The translations under genes were made by a program, and so were the position numbers. From NCBI RefSeq assembly GCF_030272895.1, contig NZ_JALRNF010000004.1:62001-126000 (forward strand): a stretch of DNA of 64,000 nucleotides, read 5' to 3'. The notes beneath the pieces are model-generated. The model ran no database searches, was not told where the DNA came from, and was given only the letters and a program-made list of their open reading frames with translations. This document shows positions 48,533 to 56,687 of the stretch, in pieces (within the stretch, counting starts at the first letter, position 1; every line of letters begins with the position of its first letter). This DNA is from Pseudomonas sp. BGr12. GTDB lineage: Bacteria > Pseudomonadota > Gammaproteobacteria > Pseudomonadales > Pseudomonadaceae.

Positions 48533-49312
48533 ATGCTCTATCATTTTCGACTCAAAAACAGCGCCCTTGTAGAGTTTAATTCCGAGCACTGCAAGATCAT
48601 CATCACCGATACACAAGGCTCGCCGGAGGAGATTACCCTGGCGCGCGCGGATTCACGGGCCCTGGAACTTCTATTGATGGACCCGGGGGCGATCTGCTCT
48701 CGCGAGGACATACTGGCGTACGCCTGGGAAGGCCGGGTCGTCTCGGCAGGCAGCCTGAACCAGTCCATCTTCATGCTCAGGAACCTGCTCGGCGACAGCA
48801 AAGATCACGAAATCCTGATCACCGTCCCGCGACGGGGCTATCGCTTCAACAGCGACTACCTGCTATCTGCCCCGGAAGTCGCGCAAACACCTCAGGAACA
48901 AGCGCCTGCGTCCGTACAACCGCCCGTGGTCCAGGCTGCCAGCAAGCAAGGCATCGGCACCCTGGTCCGGCTCGGCTACCTGCTGGCGGTCGTGTGCTCG
49001 CTGCTGTCGCTATGGCGGCTGTACAGCTGGTATGCGCCAACCAATGATTTGCACATTGCCACGATCCGACAAGGCGAGCTGTCGATTTCAGCAGTAGGCA
49101 AAAGCGAGCATGACGTGAAAACACTCAAGTCTGATTTATTAACGCTCGGCCTATCCGAACAAAATCTCAATGGTCAGGTTTTTATCAGCAGAACCGGCAC
49201 ACGCATCAACTTGTCCTGTATCAGGCAAACAGGCGGCGCTTACAACGTTGAATTCCAGTTTGATGATGAGCGCATCATCGGCATGCTCAAAAAGTGCATG
49301 GGTGGTGAATGA
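48533..49312 (+). CDS. ToxR/CadC-like membrane-anchored winged-helix regulator
   Basis: A 259-residue one-component regulator. Residues about 20-108 form an OmpR/PhoB-type winged helix, ending in the wing PRRGYRF. A Pro/Gln-rich linker leads to one membrane helix (about 144-165, LGYLLAVVCSLLSLW), then a 90-residue periplasmic domain with two cysteines, C229 and C255, as in Vibrio ToxR where such a pair forms a disulfide. No receiver domain is present. The ATG at 48533 follows an in-frame TTG by one codon; neither has a good ribosome-binding site. The stop overlaps the next gene. What it senses and controls is unknown. Confidence 0.85.
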   Translation: MLYHFRLKNSALVEFNSEHCKIIITDTQGSPEEITLARADSRALELLLMDPGAICSREDILAYAWEGRVVSAGSLNQSIFMLRNLLGDSKDHEILITVPRRGYRFNSDYLLSAPEVAQTPQEQAPASVQPPVVQAASKQGIGTLVRLGYLLAVVCSLLSLWRLYSWYAPTNDLHIATIRQGELSISAVGKSEHDVKTLKSDLLTLGLSEQNLNGQVFISRTGTRINLSCIRQTGGAYNVEFQFDDERIIGMLKKCMGGE

Positions 49313-49788
49313 TGAACACTAATCGAACCCTGTGCATTCACTGGGCAATTATCGCGTCGATTTTACTGGCTTGCCTGGCAATCTTCTCTATCACGCTTCC
49401 CCGCCCCTACATCAATAGCCAGCCCTATCGATCCGAGGCGAATCACTACATGGGCCACGACATCATGGTCGCCAAGGAAGGTCTGACCATCAGCGAGCCC
49501 AGCGCTGTCATCAGTCTGCTTGAGCGCATGGGGGACAGCGAACGGCACGCCGCCGTGGGTATATCACTGGTCGACACCTCACGCTGGCAAATGAAAGTGA
49601 AGGTCGAAGACATTCAGGCCAGCACCCGTGAAGAGCTCTTTGATGTCAGCCATAACGCGGAATTGCTGTTTTCTCGCCAGTACTTCAGGTTGGGCTCGAT
49701 CCTGACCCTGGCCGTCATCCCGACCGACACGGATGCGCTGTGCTATTACCTGCTTGAGCTCGATCGCTTGCGCTGCATGAACCCTTGA
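49312..49788 (+). CDS. Small membrane-anchored partner protein (ToxS-like arrangement)
   Basis: A 158-residue protein of no family I recognise. One N-terminal membrane helix (about 10-29, HWAIIASILLACLAIFSITLP) is followed by a periplasmic domain of about 125 residues that ends with two cysteines, C144 and C155. Its start overlaps the regulator stop (ATG at 49309 and 49312, both possible). Topology, size and coupling mirror ToxS, TcpH and other partners that stabilise or tune membrane regulators, but no sequence likeness to ToxS is visible. Function is inferred from position only. Confidence 0.75.
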   Translation: MNTNRTLCIHWAIIASILLACLAIFSITLPRPYINSQPYRSEANHYMGHDIMVAKEGLTISEPSAVISLLERMGDSERHAAVGISLVDTSRWQMKVKVEDIQASTREELFDVSHNAELLFSRQYFRLGSILTLAVIPTDTDALCYYLLELDRLRCMNP

Positions 49789-49903
49789 GCCCCGCCAGCG
49801 CCACGCAGCGGGGCATAAATAACGATTTTTGATTCCTGTTTTCCTCGCTCGCAGCCCAGAGTGGCGCCGCGCCGCTCGCAAGGTGACGACCTCAGGAATT
49901 TTC

Positions 49904-50587
49904 ATGCCTCTTAAAAAGCTTTCCGTTCTTTTGCTCTCGATGAGCCTCTTCGGTTGTTCGATGGCCCCCAGCATCGACACGGCGATCACGCCCGAAGTGC
50001 AACCCAGCGCACAGCTCCACATCATTGAACATGATGACGGCGCTATTGCCTGGAAAAAGTCCTCCACGCCCTTGTCGAAAGACCATGGCAAGGTGGTGAT
50101 GATCAACTTGCCGAAAACCTTTTCATTCGACAGTAACGATCCTCGACTTGCCAACTTTTCAGACGATGCAAACAAACTGCGCTTGCACTTTCGCAACGAG
50201 TTGAAAAAACAACTGACCACAGCCGGTTATCGCCTGGTCGACAAGCCTGTTAAAGGGGCGCTGACGCTGCAAGTTTCGATTACCGATATCGAACGCGCGC
50301 CCCGTGATCCCAACGTCACGGAATACATCCCCATCGGCATGCTGGTCGGCCTGTCCCTGCATGCAACCGGCGTGCGCGACGAAACCCCGTACCTGTTCTT
50401 CAAGAGCACTGTCAGCGACAGCTTGAGCGGTGAAACCCTCATCCGTGCCGTGGACCGGACCAGCGGCAAGAACATCGACCAGGACAAGGGCCCCGCCGTC
50501 GAGGACATCTACCCCGCCCTGGATACCGTGGCGCGACTGATTCGCGAACGCCTGGACAGGGAATTCCAGCCCAAGGGTGCGGCCTGA
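49904..50587 (+). CDS. Lipoprotein, DUF3313-like
   Basis: A 227-residue lipoprotein with signal MPLKKLSVLLLSMSLFGCS and lipidation at C18. AGGA lies 8 bases before the ATG. The mature part starts with a flexible segment and contains NKLRLHFRNELKKQLTTAGYRLVD and LTLQVSITDIERAP, a pattern like DUF3313 lipoproteins of unknown function; the family call is from memory. It follows the ToxR-like pair by 115 bases on the same strand and could be a target of that regulator. Confidence 0.75.
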   Translation: MPLKKLSVLLLSMSLFGCSMAPSIDTAITPEVQPSAQLHIIEHDDGAIAWKKSSTPLSKDHGKVVMINLPKTFSFDSNDPRLANFSDDANKLRLHFRNELKKQLTTAGYRLVDKPVKGALTLQVSITDIERAPRDPNVTEYIPIGMLVGLSLHATGVRDETPYLFFKSTVSDSLSGETLIRAVDRTSGKNIDQDKGPAVEDIYPALDTVARLIRERLDREFQPKGAA

Positions 50588-50629
50588 CCCGGCCATCCCC
50601 CGACTAAATCAAATGACAATGGAAGAAAA

Positions 50630-51130
50630 ATGAAACTTGCAAAGCAGTTTGTAGCGGCTCTCGTTGTATGCAGCTCCTTCAGCGCCATGGCAGATGATCG
50701 CGGCCTGTACCTGGGCGGTGGTTTGACCCGGGTGGAAATCGACGACCATCAGATCAGCGATGACGACAACGCCTACAAGGCTTTCGTCGGCTACCGGCTG
50801 AACCCTTACCTGGCCGTGGAAGGTGCCTGGGTAGACCTGGGTAACTTCGACAGCAAGTACGGCAACTTCGAGGGTCACTCGCTGCAGGCCACTGCCCACT
50901 TCGGTGTACCGGTCGGCAAGCGTGTGCGCCTGTTTGCCAGCGCCGGTGTCCACGCCTGGGATGCCGACCGGGATATCGCCGGCGACAGCAGCGACCTGGA
51001 CCTGACCTACGGCCTGGGTGTCGAGGTGGACGTCTTCCGCAACATCGGCGTGCGCCTGGAGCAGGAAGTGCTGCAGGTCGGCGACATCGACCTGGACCAG
51101 ACCAGCGCCAGCGTCTACGTGATGTTCTGA
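50630..51130 (+). CDS. Small outer-membrane beta-barrel protein
   Basis: A 166-residue protein with a signal peptide (FVAALVVCSSFSAMADD) and alternating hydrophobic strands (GLYLGGGLTRVEI, AFVGYRLNPYLAVEGAW, YGLGVEVDVFRNIGVRLEQE) ending in a C-terminal phenylalanine (ASVYVMF), the mark of outer-membrane barrels. It fits the eight-stranded OmpA-like/porin-like superfamily; the pore or ligand is unknown. It is 42 bases after the lipoprotein gene. Confidence 0.85.
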   Translation: MKLAKQFVAALVVCSSFSAMADDRGLYLGGGLTRVEIDDHQISDDDNAYKAFVGYRLNPYLAVEGAWVDLGNFDSKYGNFEGHSLQATAHFGVPVGKRVRLFASAGVHAWDADRDIAGDSSDLDLTYGLGVEVDVFRNIGVRLEQEVLQVGDIDLDQTSASVYVMF

Positions 51131-51239
51131 TCGTCCTCGCGGCTCACGCCACGCTCGTGAGCCGCTCCCCTCTGCAAGCCAGTAGTAATTACCGCCAACC
51201 TGCTCTTTACTAGCAACAGCCCATTGTTGCGAGTCCGGC

Positions 51240-52670
51240 ATGTTCGCGTTCTTCGAGAATTACCCGCTGCTGATCGGCATCTCGCTGATCATCATCGATA
51301 TCACCCTCTGGCAACTGATCCCGGTCCACCGTCGCCCCTGGCGCATCGTCACCCGGACGCTGGCATTCGCCCTGTTCACCTGGGTGCTGATCAATGCCGG
51401 AATCAGCCCGCTGCAACCGGCCCCCTGGGTCGATGACGTGCCGCGCAACCTGCTGGCGACCGCGCTGGGCATTGGCTGGTGGCTATTCGGTGCGCGCACC
51501 ATGACCATCCTCATCGGCGTGATCCTCGGCGCACGCAACGGCCATACCGGGCGGTTGCTGCAGGACGTGCTGGGGGCGTTGATCTTCCTGGTCGCCATGG
51601 TGGCCGCAGCCGCCTATGTCCTGCAGCTACCGGTCAAGGGGCTGCTGGCCACCTCCGGGGTCATGGCCATCGTCATCGGCCTGGCCCTGCAAAGCACCCT
51701 GAGCGATGTATTTTCCGGCATCGTCCTCAACACCACCCGGCCCTATCAACTCGGCGACTCGATCAGCATCGACGGCACCGAAGGCAAGGTGATCGAGATC
51801 GACTGGCGCGCCACCCGGCTGCTGACCAGCAACGGCAGCATGGCGGTGATTCCCAACTCGGTGGCGGCCAAGGCCAAGCTGCTCAATTTCAGCCAGCCGA
51901 ACGATGTACATGGCGTCTCCATCACTGTGGTGGTGCCGGCCAAAGTGCGCCCGCGCCGGGTATTCGACGCCCTGGAAAAAACCCTGCAGGGCACCCGAGT
52001 GCTGCTGGCCAACCCGGCCCCCAAGGTGACCATCAAGAGCTCGACCCTCGAATCGGTCGAGTATGAGGCCAGTGGTTTCGTCAGCGCCATGGGCCAGAAG
52101 GCCGAGGTACGCAACCACATGTTCGACCTCGCCCACCGCCACCTGGAGGCGGCAGGCGTGGTCTGGAACAGCGACACCCTGCCGCCCCAGGCCTGGAGCC
52201 GGCAACGCGCACTGCTGGAGGATGTGCGGATCTTCCGCTCGCTGAGCAACGAGGAAAAAGACAACCTCAGCCAGCGCATGACGGCCGTGGAATACCTGGT
52301 CGACCAGGTGATCCTGGGCGTGGGCGACAGTTCGGACTATCTGCTGGTGATCGGCACCGGCGTGGTGTCAGCCAACATTCGCGATGGCGACAAGCTGATC
52401 GAGGCCGGACGCATGGGCCCCGCCGAGATCCTCGGTCTGGAAGGCCTGTTGGAAGCCGACGATTCCAGCGCCGAGTTCCGCACCTTGACCAGTTGCATCC
52501 TCTACCGCATCGACAAGGCCCAAGTGCGCAGCTGCCTGGAACAGCGCGGCGAGGTCAAGACCGCGCTGATCAAGCTGCAACGTATCCGCCAGCAAACCCG
52601 GCAGTCGCTGCTGGAGCAAAAACCGGCAGCCATCAAGAAAGGCGGCTTTCTCAGCTGGCTGCACAAGTAA
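51240..52670 (+). CDS. MscS-family channel with cyclic-nucleotide-binding-like domain
   Basis: A 476-residue protein. Four or five membrane helices precede the MscS pore and beta domain (GVMAIVIGLALQSTLSDVFSGIVLN, LGDSISIDGTEGKVIEIDWRATRL, VIPNSVAAKAKLLNFS). Residues about 330-450 form a cyclic-nucleotide-binding-type beta roll (FRSLSNEEKDNLSQRMTAVEYLVDQVILGVGDSSDYLLVIGTG). This domain order is known in bacterial cyclic-nucleotide-gated (bCNG) channels, which usually do not respond to stretch. The phosphate-binding cassette is not strictly canonical, so ligand binding is uncertain. It is convergent with amaA, 3 bases apart. Confidence 0.88.
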   Translation: MFAFFENYPLLIGISLIIIDITLWQLIPVHRRPWRIVTRTLAFALFTWVLINAGISPLQPAPWVDDVPRNLLATALGIGWWLFGARTMTILIGVILGARNGHTGRLLQDVLGALIFLVAMVAAAAYVLQLPVKGLLATSGVMAIVIGLALQSTLSDVFSGIVLNTTRPYQLGDSISIDGTEGKVIEIDWRATRLLTSNGSMAVIPNSVAAKAKLLNFSQPNDVHGVSITVVVPAKVRPRRVFDALEKTLQGTRVLLANPAPKVTIKSSTLESVEYEASGFVSAMGQKAEVRNHMFDLAHRHLEAAGVVWNSDTLPPQAWSRQRALLEDVRIFRSLSNEEKDNLSQRMTAVEYLVDQVILGVGDSSDYLLVIGTGVVSANIRDGDKLIEAGRMGPAEILGLEGLLEADDSSAEFRTLTSCILYRIDKAQVRSCLEQRGEVKTALIKLQRIRQQTRQSLLEQKPAAIKKGGFLSWLHK

Positions 52671-52673
52671 CGC

Positions 52674-53960
52674 TTACAGCACCACGCGCAAGCACTGCCC
52701 GGCGTGATACAGCGAGAACCCGGTTTCGTAGAAGCCGGTGCGCAGCGCCGGGGCCGACACCGGTTTCATCGCCGAGAACGGAATCGGCAAGGCATCCGGG
52801 TTGTCCTGCAGCAGGAACTGGGCAAAGGCCTTGCCAATCACCGTGCCGGTGGTGTTGCCGCGACCGTTGTAGCCGGTCACGGCCACCAGCCCCGGGGCCG
52901 GCTCGAACAGGCGCATCAGGTGATCGGGGGTGAAGTCGATGCAGCCGGTCCAGTGCATTTCCCACTCGACCTTGCCCAGTTGCGGGAAGTAGTGGTTCTG
53001 GATGCGGTCGGCCCAACTGCGGATGAACCAGCTCGGCTTGTTGTCGACCCGACCCAAGCTGCCGAGCAGCAGGCGGCCCTCGTCATCGCGGCGAATGCTG
53101 CTGAGTACCGTGCGCGTGTCCCAGGAGCCTTGGCCGTGCTTGAGCACGTTGTCGGCAGCCGTGCCGTGCAACGGTGTCGAGGCGACCTGGTAGTAGTAAC
53201 CGCGGAAGAAATGTTTCTGCAGGGTGGTCCAGTCGCCTTCGGTGTAGGCGCCGGTGGAGATCACCACCTTCTCGGCGCTGACCGAGCCCTTGGCGGTCTT
53301 CACCCGCCAGCCACGGCCTTCACGTTCCAGCCCTTGGACAGCCGATTGCTGGAAGATCTGCCCGCCCAGGCGCGCAACGGCGGCGGCCAGGCCCTGGGTG
53401 TAGGCCATGGGGTTGATGGTGCCGGCGCGGCGGTCGAGCAGCGCGGCGGAAATCTTGTCGGTACCGCAGTATTCCTCGCAGCGCGCACCGGTGAGCAGTT
53501 CGACATCGGCGCCGCGACGGCTCCACTGCTGGTGACGGGCTTCGAGGTCGGCCACGCCCGTGGCGTTGTGGGCCATGTGCAGGGTGCCGGTGTTGTGAGC
53601 CTGGCACTCGATACCCAGGCGCTTGATGGTGGCGAACACTTCGGCCGGCGCTTCGCCCAGCACCTTGTTCAGGCGGCTGCCCTGTTGCTGGCCAAGGGTG
53701 GCCTCGACGTCGTCGGGACGAATCCAGGTGCCGGCGTTGACCAGGCCGACGTTACGGCCGGAGCCGCCATGACCGATCTTCCAGGCTTCCAGCAGGATGA
53801 CCGACTTGCCCTGCTCCAGCAGGTGCAGCGCGGCGCTCAGGCCGGTGATGCCGCCGCCGATGACGCAGACGTCGGCCTTGAGTTCGGTGGCCAGCGTTTG
53901 CACCGGAGTGGCGAGCCTGGTGACGTGTTCCCACAGACATTGTTGACGCAGCTCTGGCAT
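52674..53960 (-). CDS. amaA: L-pipecolate oxidase (FAD-dependent)
   Basis: A 428-residue DAO-family flavoprotein. The Rossmann motif VCVIGGGITGLSAALHLLEQG is at 31-51, followed by GHGGSGRNVGLVNAG, a covalent- or tight-FAD-type region, and C-terminal GYNGRGNTTGTVIGK. Together with amaB and hglS it forms the P. putida lysine/pipecolate block, where AmaA oxidises L-pipecolate to piperideine-6-carboxylate. On sequence alone gamma-glutamylputrescine oxidase (PuuB) is the alternative; neighbours decide. A REP hairpin separates it from amaB upstream. Confidence 0.82.
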   Translation of the reverse strand: MPELRQQCLWEHVTRLATPVQTLATELKADVCVIGGGITGLSAALHLLEQGKSVILLEAWKIGHGGSGRNVGLVNAGTWIRPDDVEATLGQQQGSRLNKVLGEAPAEVFATIKRLGIECQAHNTGTLHMAHNATGVADLEARHQQWSRRGADVELLTGARCEEYCGTDKISAALLDRRAGTINPMAYTQGLAAAVARLGGQIFQQSAVQGLEREGRGWRVKTAKGSVSAEKVVISTGAYTEGDWTTLQKHFFRGYYYQVASTPLHGTAADNVLKHGQGSWDTRTVLSSIRRDDEGRLLLGSLGRVDNKPSWFIRSWADRIQNHYFPQLGKVEWEMHWTGCIDFTPDHLMRLFEPAPGLVAVTGYNGRGNTTGTVIGKAFAQFLLQDNPDALPIPFSAMKPVSAPALRTGFYETGFSLYHAGQCLRVVL

Positions 53961-54000
53961 GGCTGGCTTCCTTCATTGTTCTTGTTCGGTGGTGGGCCCA

Positions 54001-54053
54001 ATCGCGGGGCAAGCCCGCTCCTACGGGCTGTAGGAGCGGGCTTGCCCCGCGAT
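54001..54053. repeat. REP hairpin between amaB and amaA
   Basis: Two REP units back to back make a perfect 23-bp inverted repeat: 54001-54023 (ATCGCGGGGCAAGCCCGCTC then CTA) and 54031-54053, with a 7-base loop. On the minus strand it lies between the amaB stop and the amaA start, where it could reduce read-through or protect the upstream mRNA. Confidence 0.93.
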
Positions 54054-54069
54054 GACTTCGACGCGCGTA

Positions 54070-55560
54070 TCAGTCGAACACAATCCCCTGGGCCAGCGGC
54101 AGCTCACGGGAGTAGTTAACCGTGTTGGTCTGCCGGCGCATATAGGCCTTCCAGGAATCGGAACCCGACTCGCGACCACCTCCGGTCTCCTTCTCGCCAC
54201 CGAAGGCGCCACCGATCTCCGCACCACTGGTGCCGATGTTGACGTTGGCGATGCCGCAGTCGCTGCCCGAGGCGCTCTGGAAGCGCTCGGCCTCACGCAG
54301 GTCGGTGGTGAAGATGCACGAGGACAGGCCTTGTGGCACTTCGTTGTTCAGGCGCAGGGCTTCTTCGAAGTCGTCGTAGGCCAGCACATAGAGGATCGGG
54401 GCGAAGGTCTCGTGACGCACCACCGCGCTCTGGGCCGGCATTTCGACGATGGACGGGGCCACGTAGTAGGCGTTCGGGTACTGATCCTGCAGTTGGCGCT
54501 CGCCACCGAACACCTGGCCGCCTTCGTCGCGGGCACGGGCCAGGGCATCCTGCATGGCGTTGAACGACAGCTTGTCGATCAGCGGGCCGACCAGGTTTTC
54601 CTTGCGTGGGTCGCCAATACGTACCTTGGCGTAGGCAGCCTTGACCCGGGCCACCACCTCGTCCTTGATCGAACGGTGCACGATCAGGCGGCGCAGGGTG
54701 GTGCAACGCTGGCCGGCGGTGCCGACGGCGCTGAACAGGATGCCGCGCACGGCCAGGTCCAGGTCGGCGCTCGGCGCCAGGATCATGGCGTTGTTGCCAC
54801 CCAGTTCGAGGATGCTGCGGCCAAAGCGGGCGGCCACACGCGGACCGACTTCACGGCCCATGCGGGTGCTGCCGGTAGCGCTGACCAGCGGTACACGCGG
54901 GTCATCGACCAGGGCTTCGCCGGCGTCACGGTCACCGATGATCAGCTGGCTCAGGCCTTCTGGCGCGTCACCGAAGGCTTTCAGGGCCTTTTCGAACAGG
55001 GCCTGGCACGCCAGGGCGGTGAGCGGGGTCTTCTCCGACGGTTTCCACACCACGGCATTGCCGCAGACCAGGGCCAGCGAGGTGTTCCAGGCCCAGACCG
55101 CAACCGGGAAGTTGAAGGCGCTGATCACCCCGACCACACCCAGCGGGTGCCAGGTTTCACGCATGTGGTGGCCCGGACGCTCGGAGGCGATGGTCAGACC
55201 GTACAGCTGGCGCGACAGGCCGACGGCGAAGTCGCAGATGTCGATCATTTCCTGCACTTCGCCCAGGCCTTCCTGGGTGATCTTGCCGGCTTCGATGGAG
55301 ACCAGTTCGCCCAGCTCGGCCTTGTATTCGCGCAGTACTTCGCCGAACAGGCGAATCAACTCACCGCGACGGGGGGCCGGAACATTGCGCCAGGCCTGGA
55401 ATGCCTGCTCGGCCTTGTCGATCTTGGCTACGACCTGGGCTTTGCTTTCCAGGTGCACCGAGGCAATCGCGCTGCCATCGATCGGGGTGTGAACGGGATG
55501 GTTGCCCTGGGTGTAGGCACTGGCCGGGACACCGAGGCGGTCAAGCAGTCCATCAACCAT
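54070..55560 (-). CDS. amaB: L-piperidine-6-carboxylate / 2-aminoadipate semialdehyde dehydrogenase
   Basis: A 496-residue NAD-dependent aldehyde dehydrogenase of the ALDH7 (antiquitin) group. Catalytic cysteine C286 is in GTAGQRCTTLRR and the general base is E252 in LELGGNNA. The ALDH7-type SAFNFPVAVWAWNTSLALV replaces the usual block. AmaB oxidises 2-aminoadipate semialdehyde to 2-aminoadipate in lysine degradation. AGGAG lies 6 bases before ATG 55560 (MVDGLLDRLG); 33 upstream codons are open but unlike the family. The gene is divergent from a LysR regulator with a 31-bp dyad between. Confidence 0.9.
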   Translation of the reverse strand: MVDGLLDRLGVPASAYTQGNHPVHTPIDGSAIASVHLESKAQVVAKIDKAEQAFQAWRNVPAPRRGELIRLFGEVLREYKAELGELVSIEAGKITQEGLGEVQEMIDICDFAVGLSRQLYGLTIASERPGHHMRETWHPLGVVGVISAFNFPVAVWAWNTSLALVCGNAVVWKPSEKTPLTALACQALFEKALKAFGDAPEGLSQLIIGDRDAGEALVDDPRVPLVSATGSTRMGREVGPRVAARFGRSILELGGNNAMILAPSADLDLAVRGILFSAVGTAGQRCTTLRRLIVHRSIKDEVVARVKAAYAKVRIGDPRKENLVGPLIDKLSFNAMQDALARARDEGGQVFGGERQLQDQYPNAYYVAPSIVEMPAQSAVVRHETFAPILYVLAYDDFEEALRLNNEVPQGLSSCIFTTDLREAERFQSASGSDCGIANVNIGTSGAEIGGAFGGEKETGGGRESGSDSWKAYMRRQTNTVNYSRELPLAQGIVFD

Positions 55561-55593
55561 TTTCTTCTCCTGCATGCGATGAGTGGTTGAATT

Positions 55594-55624
55594 AGTGATC
55601 GGGATCAGTATTAATCCGATCACT
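55594..55624. promoter_or_regulatory. 31-bp dyad between amaB and the LysR gene, probable operator
   Basis: AGTGATCGG (55594-55602) and CCGATCACT (55616-55624) are perfect inverted 9-mers around 13 AT-rich bases. It starts 34 bases upstream of amaB and ends 71 bases upstream of the LysR gene, the normal position for a LysR-type binding site controlling a divergent target and its own gene. Confidence 0.6.
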
Positions 55625-55695
55625 CTGGCGCAACAAACGACCTTTATTCTGCATATCATTCCGCCAGGTAATGATCCACCTGTTCAGAGACCGCT

Positions 55696-56607
55696 ATGTC
55701 CAAACGTCTGGTGCCCTCGATGGCCGCCCTGCAGTGTTTCGAGGCCGCCGCCCGGCACCTGAGCTTCACCCGCGCCGCCGAGGAACTGCACCTGACCCAG
55801 AGTGCGGTGAGCAAGCAGGTCGCGCAGCTGGAGGAGATGCTTCGCCATCACCTGTTCCTGCGCATCCGCCGTCGCCTGCAACTGACACCAGCAGGCGCCC
55901 TGTACCTGGCCGAGGTCAACAAGATTCTCACCCAGGTCGACATGTCCAGCCGCTACATCCTTTCCTATGGCCAGCAGACCGAAGTACTGAAGGTCGCCAC
56001 CCAACCGAGTTTCGGCGTGCGCTGGCTGATTCCGCACCTCAAGGGCTTCGGCAAGCGCCACCCGAACATCCACCTGGACATCCGCAACGAAATGGAGCCC
56101 TTCGCCCTGTTGCAGGGCAAGGCCGACGTGGTGTTCTTCTTCGGCCAGGGCACCTGGCCGGGGGCTACCTGTGTCGAGCTGTTCGGCGAGGAGGTACTGC
56201 CCGTCTGCGCGCCAGAGCTGTTGCAGGGCCGTACCCTCAAGGACGCCAGCGAGCTGTCCGAGCTGGTGCTGCTGCAAAGCACCTCGCGTCCCGAAGCCTG
56301 GCACGAATGGTTTCTCGAACAGGGCCTGCATTCGGCCCACAGCTACCACGGGCCACGCTTCGACACCTTCTATATGAGCCTGAGCGCCGCCCAGGCCGGT
56401 TGCGGCGTGGCCCTGGTGCCGCGCTACCTGGTGGCCCAGGAACTGGCCGAAGGCAAGTTGATCGTGCCCTGGCAGCACAGCATGCGCAGCAACGGCGCGC
56501 ATTTCCTGGCATTTGCCGAACATGCGGCGGAAGTCCCCAAGGTGCGCGCCCTGGTCGACTGGATCGCGGCGGAACTGGCGCCCGCAGATCAAGAAATAAC
56601 GGAATGA
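55696..56607 (+). CDS. LysR-family regulator next to amaB
   Basis: A 303-residue regulator. The N-terminal winged helix (MAALQCFEAAARHLSFTRAAEELHLTQSAVSKQVAQLEE) is of the GcvA-like LysR group, followed by the two-lobed effector domain (QPSFGVRWLIPHLKGFGKRHPN). It lies between amaB and hglS and is most simply the regulator of this lysine block, possibly responding to a pathway intermediate such as 2-aminoadipate; that is inferred. It precedes hglS by 80 bases on the same strand. Confidence 0.9.
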   Translation: MSKRLVPSMAALQCFEAAARHLSFTRAAEELHLTQSAVSKQVAQLEEMLRHHLFLRIRRRLQLTPAGALYLAEVNKILTQVDMSSRYILSYGQQTEVLKVATQPSFGVRWLIPHLKGFGKRHPNIHLDIRNEMEPFALLQGKADVVFFFGQGTWPGATCVELFGEEVLPVCAPELLQGRTLKDASELSELVLLQSTSRPEAWHEWFLEQGLHSAHSYHGPRFDTFYMSLSAAQAGCGVALVPRYLVAQELAEGKLIVPWQHSMRSNGAHFLAFAEHAAEVPKVRALVDWIAAELAPADQEITE

Positions 56608-56687
56608 CTGATCGACTTTTTTTCGCTTGCGGGAGCGCTGCATTCCTCGCTTTCATGTAGGGGTGCCCACTCACCAGGAAGCTTTCG

